DNA of 64,000 nucleotides from Drechslerella dactyloides (Eukaryota; Ascomycota; Orbiliomycetes; Orbiliales; Orbiliaceae). Below, in pieces: positions 57,303 through 64,000 of the stretch. The DNA lies in assembly GCA_020064725.1 (NCBI GenBank), contig JAGTWJ010000019.1:4278001-4342000 (forward strand). Reading direction: 5' to 3'. Below the pieces are notes generated by a model. The model did no database searches, was not told where the DNA came from, and worked only from the letters and a program-made list of their open reading frames with translations. A program made the position numbers and the translations under genes. Numbering within the stretch: the stretch's first letter is position 1; each line of letters opens with the position of its first letter.

Positions 57303-58296
57303 CTACTCCTCATGCACAAACAAGCCCCAGTCGTGGATTCGGAACGTTTTGGCACCTTCCTCAATAACCTGCAGCAGGTTCTTCAATGCGCCTCCCGCAT
57401 TGTCGGGCTTCCAGGTATAGTCGTCACCCAATCCTTGCTCGGCTTCGAGACCAGGCCGGCAGAGCGACTTCTCCGCTGCGGCCTCCGCAAGGGTGTGCGG
57501 CATGTTGGCCGTGATCACGATGTCCGTCTTTTGCTTCTCGAGCCTGATAATCACGATAGCCAGCGCGACGAACTGCGATGGATGGCCGAGCATGTTGCCC
57601 CGATTCTCGACGTACGGCGTCGTGACGAGCATAGAGTACGCCGGGACGTCTCTAAATATCGAGGATGCGTCAGTTCTAAGGCCCTTACGGATGTATGGAT
57701 CGGGTGAGCACGCACGGTAGCCCGGGGATCTCTCCAGCGGCGAGTTTTCTGCTTTCCCAGATCTTGTATTCTTCGTCCTCGAAGATATCGGATAGATGGA
57801 ACTTGATGGAGGCTTCGTCGTCGCCTTGCTCCACGCGCTCGTTGAGCTCGAATATCACGGTGGCGAGACCTTTCATGTCGATGAAGGATTCCTGGTTGTC
57901 TGGCACCTGGCGGAGATCGCTAGAGAGGAAGTATCGTAGACGTCCTGGCGGGGTGATTTACCCCGCGGTGGGGTAAACGGACTCCCGCCGTTCGGTTTCG
58001 AGATTGTTAAATTTCCAGAATTCTTTCTTTCTTTTTTTTGGTATCATTCAGATTGCATTGTTTCGTTGGTTTTTTGAGAACCAGAGAAGCCAAAGATCGC
58101 AGATTGAGGACTGAAAGGGAGTTCAAGTGATTGCATTCGTGGAAACGAGCGTGGTGCTTGAGATGGGACACAAGCTTTAGAATGCAGTACGGCCGATGGG
58201 GCGAGAATATGCTAACCTTAGGTCCGTCCAGGCGGCTGGGACGCTCGCGGTGATTGCGCCTCCGAAGAGTTCTTTCTCGGCGAAGGACAGAGACAT
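57303..58296 (-). CDS. MOG1: Ran-GTPase-binding protein Mog1 (nuclear import factor)
   Basis: Exons 58296-58217, 57919-57716 and 57651-57303 close in frame to 210 aa, the expected size. The signature start KELFGGAIT is at about residues 8-16, and DLSDLRQVPDNQESF spans the first junction, exactly as in Mog1 proteins. The C-terminal part (FVALAIVIIRLEKQKTDIVI and ANMPHTL) forms the expected sheet. Mog1 binds Ran and promotes nucleotide release, supporting nuclear protein import. The first intron is long for this window (297 nt) and contains a perfect short hairpin. The gene is divergent from ATG26 across 2 kb. Confidence 0.93.
57957..57977. repeat. Perfect short hairpin within MOG1 intron 1
   Basis: TTTACCCC (57957-57964) and GGGGTAAA (57970-57977) are perfect inverted repeats around a 5-base loop, inside the unusually long first intron of MOG1. 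Confidence 0.85.
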
Positions 58297-60337
58297 CGTG
58301 GTAGGGTGTGGAAATGCAATGTGGTTTGCAGAAGGATGGAGCTCGAGATGGTTGATCTTGAGAGTGTGGTTTGGGTTTGCATTCGGGCCTGGACTTGGCC
58401 GCTTTAAGTAGACCAACACTTGGATCCTGTTCGCGACTGTGGCTCCAAGGCCAGCGCGCGCAGGATCCAGGAACAGCACATTGATTTATAATATGGTTGG
58501 ACTCATTTTTCGCAAAGTGAAGCGATTGGAAGTCAGCTTGTTTTCCAATTGCCGAGATCGCGATATCCTTTCTCGATGGATTGCATTGTCACTGGCGTCA
58601 GGATTCAATCGAAGGCACTGGCCTATAAACTTCGCTTGGGCTTAATGATCCACAGCTTGGCCCATGCAAGACCTCTCCACAGCCAGTCACGCCTGACTGG
58701 AAGGCGGAAGGAATGCACATATTCAACCGGATTCTCTGATCCCAGAGCTAGTGCACGCTATTCACACGCCGTCACGCCTAATTACGTTCGCTGGTATGCC
58801 AGATCGCTGAGTGAATCAAGTTGGAAAGCCGCCTCGCGGTCACCAGCTGCCAGATGAGATATCAAGAGATACGAATCAACCAGGGTGATTACAATCCAAC
58901 GCGGCTTAGAAAGCATGCGGACCGGGAGCTTCGCCGCATCGGTAGCTTCGTGACGACATGGGGCCGTGCCAGGATCGACGTCCATCCATAACGTTACCCA
59001 TCCGCCCGAATATCCCCGCCCGTCGAAACCGCAATCGAACTCGGGAAGAGCTTGAGAGTGCGATATATTTTCCGTCATGATTGATATTAATTGGTGGCTC
59101 AAGCGACAGGGATATACCATTCCGTCCATGCATGTGTCTGCCACCTGCAGGCGATGGGTGCATCGATGCAGGAGAAGGTGGAAGGCTCAAGCGAGTTGCA
59201 TCATAAAACATGCTAGATGTGCCCTTTCGCAGACAATCCGTGAAGAATGCACGTCCGCCGGCGTACCTTTCGAAGGGGGTTGAGGAAAGCTCGGCGGCGA
59301 GCTCGCCTGGTCGACGATGGCGATTGGCCGGCTGCCCGGGAAGGTGTGCCACCCGTCCGGTGGGCTTGTAGCGCCAGTGATTGAAGACACCTGCACCTCC
59401 GGGAGACACATGCGTGCGTTTGCTCGTGGAGGATCGGTCTGTATCGGGTGCGCCGAGTTGATATGAGGTGAAGGCAGTGCATTCGAATGGACAAGTTGGT
59501 CGTCGGCGTAGAGGTCTATCTATATTGCTCAAGTCGGCCAACGGGGCATCGCAAACTGCCTCGCTGCATCGGCCACACAAGCGGTTTCAGGCCGACCACG
59601 TCCACGCCGCCTCGCAGCTTCTCTCTTCCTTCATCAAACGGTCCAAACGGGAACTCACCGCTGCTCGTCTGTCACTCTCTCTTTCTCTAATCATGGTCGC
59701 CGTTCTATTTAAGTAGCTTGAGCCCGACGTCCACCATTGTTCTAGCCAGTGTTTCAACACTCGGAAACACAAAGTCGTGCCCAGGCATGATAGCATTATC
59801 CACACCGTTTGAGATATCTAACCTTCTTGCGACCCCGGCTTCCTTTGTCCGGCCCCTTCGCGCGCCCTGATCTCGCATTCGGACACCAAGATAATTACGC
59901 TCACTTACCGACAGTCCAAGTTCTGAACTGCTGCAGGCCGCTAAAACCCCATAGGTAAGACCGCCCCTCGGAAGTTCCTCGATCCGCCTATCTTGTGGCA
60001 GGAGTCACGCGAAACTGGAGCAGGATCCAAGCCCGAGCACACTCCAAAGTGCAGGTGCTCACGGAAATCATCCTCCGTCACGACAGCTGGAGCTCTGATG
60101 CCGTGCATCTTTAAAGCGTCCCTTGCTGCCCGTCGGTGTGGAGTTGCGAGCGAGAGGGCCGAGTGGTAGGCTGACTGTCGAGCTATAGGTCACAAGGCGA
60201 TCCACGTTGACACCCTCTTTTCCCGCTATCAAACCTCACACTCGCCTCCCCGACGGACGCCTATCCGCTTGCGAAGCGACCATAGATTCGAAGTGCGAGC
60301 CTCCTGTCGCTACCCTGCAGGAACCAGGAACTACAAA
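58297..60337. promoter_or_regulatory. Divergent promoter region of MOG1 and ATG26
   Basis: About 2 kb with no convincing gene. The longest open frame (minus strand, 58906-59580) lacks recognisable domains and has biased, low-information composition. No RNA gene is recognised. Confidence 0.5.
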
Positions 60338-63300
60338 ATGTCGACCCAAGCCGACGACCGGCCAACGCGGTTGTCCCGTGTGGATCTACCTGCGCGAGCC
60401 AGGCCTAGATCGCACTCTCCAGCTCTCCCGGACCGTTTCAAGATTACCTCCGACGATGACTTGAAGGATGTCAGTCTGGCGCGTCGAGGAGGCAACTTTA
60501 GCATGCACCAGTCCGTCTTTCAGATGATACAAGCCGCCGGTTCCTCCAAGGGCGATTTCCACGCAAGATTCGGCTTCGATATAGAGGAAGAAGGTGAGGA
60601 GGAAGAGGAAGACAGTAGTGATGAGGAGGGAAAGGAGAAGAAGACCATGAGGACCTTCATGAAAGAAAGCTTTAAGGGACCAACCCAGCTGGAACAAGCT
60701 CAAGCTATGACCGAGGCTCTCGCCGCGGAACCACCAGCTTCAAAACGTTTGAGCGACAGCAAATTCCTCCCAAAGAACATTCTCAAGTCAATACAACAGA
60801 AACGTCACGACAAAAGATCGAAACCTTCCTCGAGTTCCGCCGCTTCCACCTCTGACGATGTCACATCCTCTACCGAGTTGGCTTCCAGCCAAGGGTCGAT
60901 ACCTATCCCTTCCACCTCACGCTCCCACCCTCCCAGCGACGTTCCAAGCTTATCACAGTCAGCAACCACGGTCACAATCTCGGCCATGGCCGAAGCACAG
61001 GAAACGGAAAGCGAAGATGTCCTGTTTCCTGAATATTCGATAACGGCTACTGCTCTTTCCGAGAAAGTGCAAAAGATATTTCATCTGCCAGAGCTCGAGG
61101 AGGTCCAATCAGGTATGATGAGCTAGCTCCCAGTAGATGTTTCATGAGCTAAACAACTCGACTAGAATATCCTTGCTGGCTGCTCAAAACAGTCTTACTC
61201 CAAGGGTATCTGTATATAACCGAACGTCATATTTGCTTCTTTGCATATATGCCAAAGAAACAGGTATGGTATACACAATTCTACTCTAGCAGTGATTTTA
61301 TACTAATCTTTGAGCTAGAATTCGGTTCTGAAATCCGGACATTTCTACAAGCGAGGCCGCAAAAACTCTCGTTATAGCCGCTACTGGTTTACGCTGAAAG
61401 GGGATGTGCTGTCCTACTACAGCGATGCCTCTGAGCTCTATTTCCCTAGTGGCAATATTGATCTTCGTTATGCAATCCATGCCTTTGCAGATGAAGGCAG
61501 TAAAGATCACACGTTCACTCTTGTCACCAACTCTCGAAAATACGAATTCAAGGCGGATTCGGCGACAAGCGCTATCGAATGGACAAAGGCACTTGAGAAA
61601 GTTATGTTTCGGATACACAACGATGGCGATAGTGTCAAGGTGGTCATTCCGATTGAAAACGTTCTTGATATCGAAAAGAGCCCTGTTATCGAGTTTGCGG
61701 ATACGTTCAAGTTGAAAGTTGTTGCCGACGACGAGAGCTATGCCATCGACGAGGTTTGTAGCATCTTAGATGCACTTTGGTCCCATACACATCAGGCTAA
61801 TGTTTCTCTGCAGTACTTTTTCTCCTTTTTCAGCTTTGGTGCTGAAGCCTTTGAGCTCATCAGGCTCTTGGTTGAAGATACAACCGCACAGAAGATCCCC
61901 GAGCATCTTCTTACCCAGAGTCCTACCATGGCGGGTCCGTTTGGACCAAAGAAATCGAGCCCAGCATGCTCACCGGCACGAGATGCGAGTCCTGTTTCGC
62001 CATCCAAGTCTCTCCGAAATTCGCTCATTATAGCAGCCCCTGCTTCACCTTCTATTACCTTTCAAACTCGTGGTGAAGGCAACATTACGCCTCTGCTCAA
62101 GGAAGCCGTTAGGGATACTTTGCTTCCTGTCCCTACTTCCCCGGCGATGGGCAGCCCTCGCGGCAGCGGCGAATATTCTCGCCGTAGCTTCGATGCCACG
62201 AACCGACGAAGCGTGGACTTGTCAAGAAATAATTCAGACACAAACGAGGCCCGTAGCTCGTCTCTTGCTAGTCTTCTAGGCCGCAGATCCAAGTCGCATC
62301 GGAAGTCGCCATCGATGTCAGCTCAGCCATCATCACCTTCGAGAGAAGTTTCAGAGAGTTCATACATCAACTCGATGCAACAGAGCGAACCTTCTCTGAC
62401 AGAATCCTCTGACGTTGTCCCTATCTCTTCAGAAAGCGAAGGAGAGCTCGCAGCAAGCCAGTTTCTATCCAGAAGCGACGTTTTCCAACGGTCTGTTTTC
62501 TCCACTGAAATAGAGCCGTCCACAATCGACAGGGGCAGGTCACCGACGCTTAAGAACAAGGCGGGAACTATCGCCCCTGCTGAAGCACCACCGCTCCATA
62601 TTCACCCGCCTTCGCGAACGGGGACAGACATTGGAGTGACAGACCCCAGCATGGTGAAGAAGACCATTTCTTCACCCGGTGAATTGGAGCGGCCTTCGTT
62701 GGAACACCGATCCTCCTCTGACAAGCGGTTTTCTCTATCCAGCCCGACCCTCGGCGATGTGTACAAGGTAGGGTCACTTCCAATCCGTGGAGCCCAAGGT
62801 ATCGCGGATTGGATGAAGCGCCGATCTAAGCATGTCGCCTCTGGCGGTATGGGATACTTCGGCAAAGTTACGGACATGTGGACCGGAGGCAAGAAGCACT
62901 ATGACGACAAGGGTGCTTCACCCGGGGATGCAGCAGCCGGGGACGCCGACGCCGACGATGAAGACGAAGGTGCTCTTTCACCCTCTGAGCGGTTCCGACA
63001 GCGGTTTGCCTTGAGTGAATCTGAAAACCTCCTCGCTGTTTACTTTGGATATTTGTCTCGAGTGCTACCGCTGTACGGCAAGATTTACTTGGGCGACCAG
63101 CACTTCTGCTTCAGGAGTATGGTTCCGGGTACCAAGACAAGGGTGTGTTCATTCTTCGTTTCTAACTATATGTTCTGCAAGCTAACAATGATTCCTCCAT
63201 AGATGATTCTCCCCCTTCGCGACATCGAGAATGTGGATAAGGAACGGGGTTTCAGATTCAGCTACCATGGACTGGTCATCACTATCCGCGGTCATGAGGA

Positions 63301-64000
63301 ACTCTTCTTTGAGTTCGCCGGCCTTGAAAATCGAGACGACTGCGGAGCCACACTGACGAGAGCCATCGACGATGCGCGGCACATGCGGGAAAGCCAGCTG
63401 ATAACCCCGAGCCAAAGGGCTAATGCAGAAATCGCAAAGCGTGAACACGACATGCTGCAGGAGGCCAGGCTAGAAGCTGGGCATCTCGAGCACGAAATGA
63501 AGCTCCCTCATTCTACCAATGAGGTTGCCGTCGGTCGAGGCATGGAGGTCCCACCTATCGTTTTTGACGATCCGCACACGTCGTTCCTTCATTTCCAGCC
63601 TCAAGAATCCCTCAAATTCACCTGTTTGACAATCGGCTCCCGTGGCGACGTCCAGCCTTATATTGCTCTTTGCAAGGGCCTTATCAAAGATGGCCATAGC
63701 GCCAGAATTGCGACGCACATCGAATTCAAAGACTGGGTGGAAAGCCATGGAATCGAGTTCAGAGAGGTTGCTGGTGACCCTGCCGAATTGATGAGAATTT
63801 GCGTGGAGAACGGCATGTTTACGATTTCTTTCCTGAAAGAAGCGACGTCGAAGTTCCGGTCTTGGATAGACGAGCTTTTGACCTCAGCATGGGTTGCTTG
63901 TCAAGACTCCGATGTTCTCATCGAAAGCCCTAGTGCAATGGCCGGCATTCATATTGCTGAAGCTTTGAGAATTCCCTACTTCCGGGCGTTTACTATGCCC
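60338..64000 (+). CDS. ATG26: Sterol 3-beta-glucosyltransferase Atg26, 5' part
   Basis: Exons 60338-61112, 61166-61263, 61319-61753, 61814-63142 and 63203-64000+ give the first 1145 aa; the gene continues past the window. Domain order is that of Atg26/Ugt51: a disordered acidic N-terminus; GRAM (about 235-290, YLYITERHICFFAYMP); PH domain (about 296-400, SGHFYKRGRKNSRYSRYWF); a Ser-rich linker; a second GRAM near 820-900 (GKIYLGDQHFCFRSM); then the start of the glycosyltransferase, with GSRGDVQPY at 1024-1032. The enzyme adds glucose to ergosterol at membranes, and in some fungi is needed for pexophagy (family knowledge). The catalytic C-terminal lobe and UDP-sugar site are outside the window, so completeness cannot be judged. 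Confidence 0.95.

Noticed and set aside
58906..59580. 224-aa open frame on the minus strand in the MOG1/ATG26 intergenic region
   Set aside because: No recognisable domain, low-information composition and no continuation by splicing; could only be revived by transcript evidence.

Overview
The window is nuclear DNA of a filamentous ascomycete (Pezizomycotina). The evidence is many short introns of about 50-100 nt with GT-AG borders and fungal branch points, long intergenic regions, and a set of recognisable fungal housekeeping genes. I cannot place it to genus. I reconstructed exon structures by hand: reading frames close across every proposed intron, but no transcript evidence was available.

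0-18.5 kb is mostly conserved: a C2H2 zinc-finger protein; a mitochondrial enoyl-CoA hydratase (AUH-like); a PGM2-family phosphopentomutase; a glutamine-rich nuclear-type protein; a very large mitochondrially targeted protein; and a fungal protein of unknown function.

18.5-34.4 kb looks like an accessory island. It holds a NOD-like receptor (STAND protein) with a SesB-type alpha/beta hydrolase effector, an NB-ARC switch and a disordered tail where repeats would be expected. It also holds an HNH-type zinc protein whose motif is split over tiny exons, and a multi-pass acyltransferase. Two non-coding inverted-repeat elements lie here: a 624-bp fold-back element and a roughly 500-bp element with terminal inverted repeats. 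The two arms of the second element differ mainly by transitions, as expected after repeat-induced point mutation. The island ends in several kb of gene-free, AT-rich DNA.

34.4-64 kb returns to conserved genes: the cell-wall-integrity MAPKKK (BCK1), a TENA/THI-4-like protein, vacuolar proteinase A (PEP4), SKI3 of the Ski complex (cytoplasmic 3'-5' mRNA decay), a SprT-type protease with SUMO-interaction-like motifs and an HMG-like segment (GCNA-like), a SnoaL-like small protein, the Ran regulator MOG1, and the 5' part of the sterol glucosyltransferase ATG26, which runs off the window end. These genes do not form one pathway. The strongest candidate for new biology is the receptor together with its transposon-rich surroundings.
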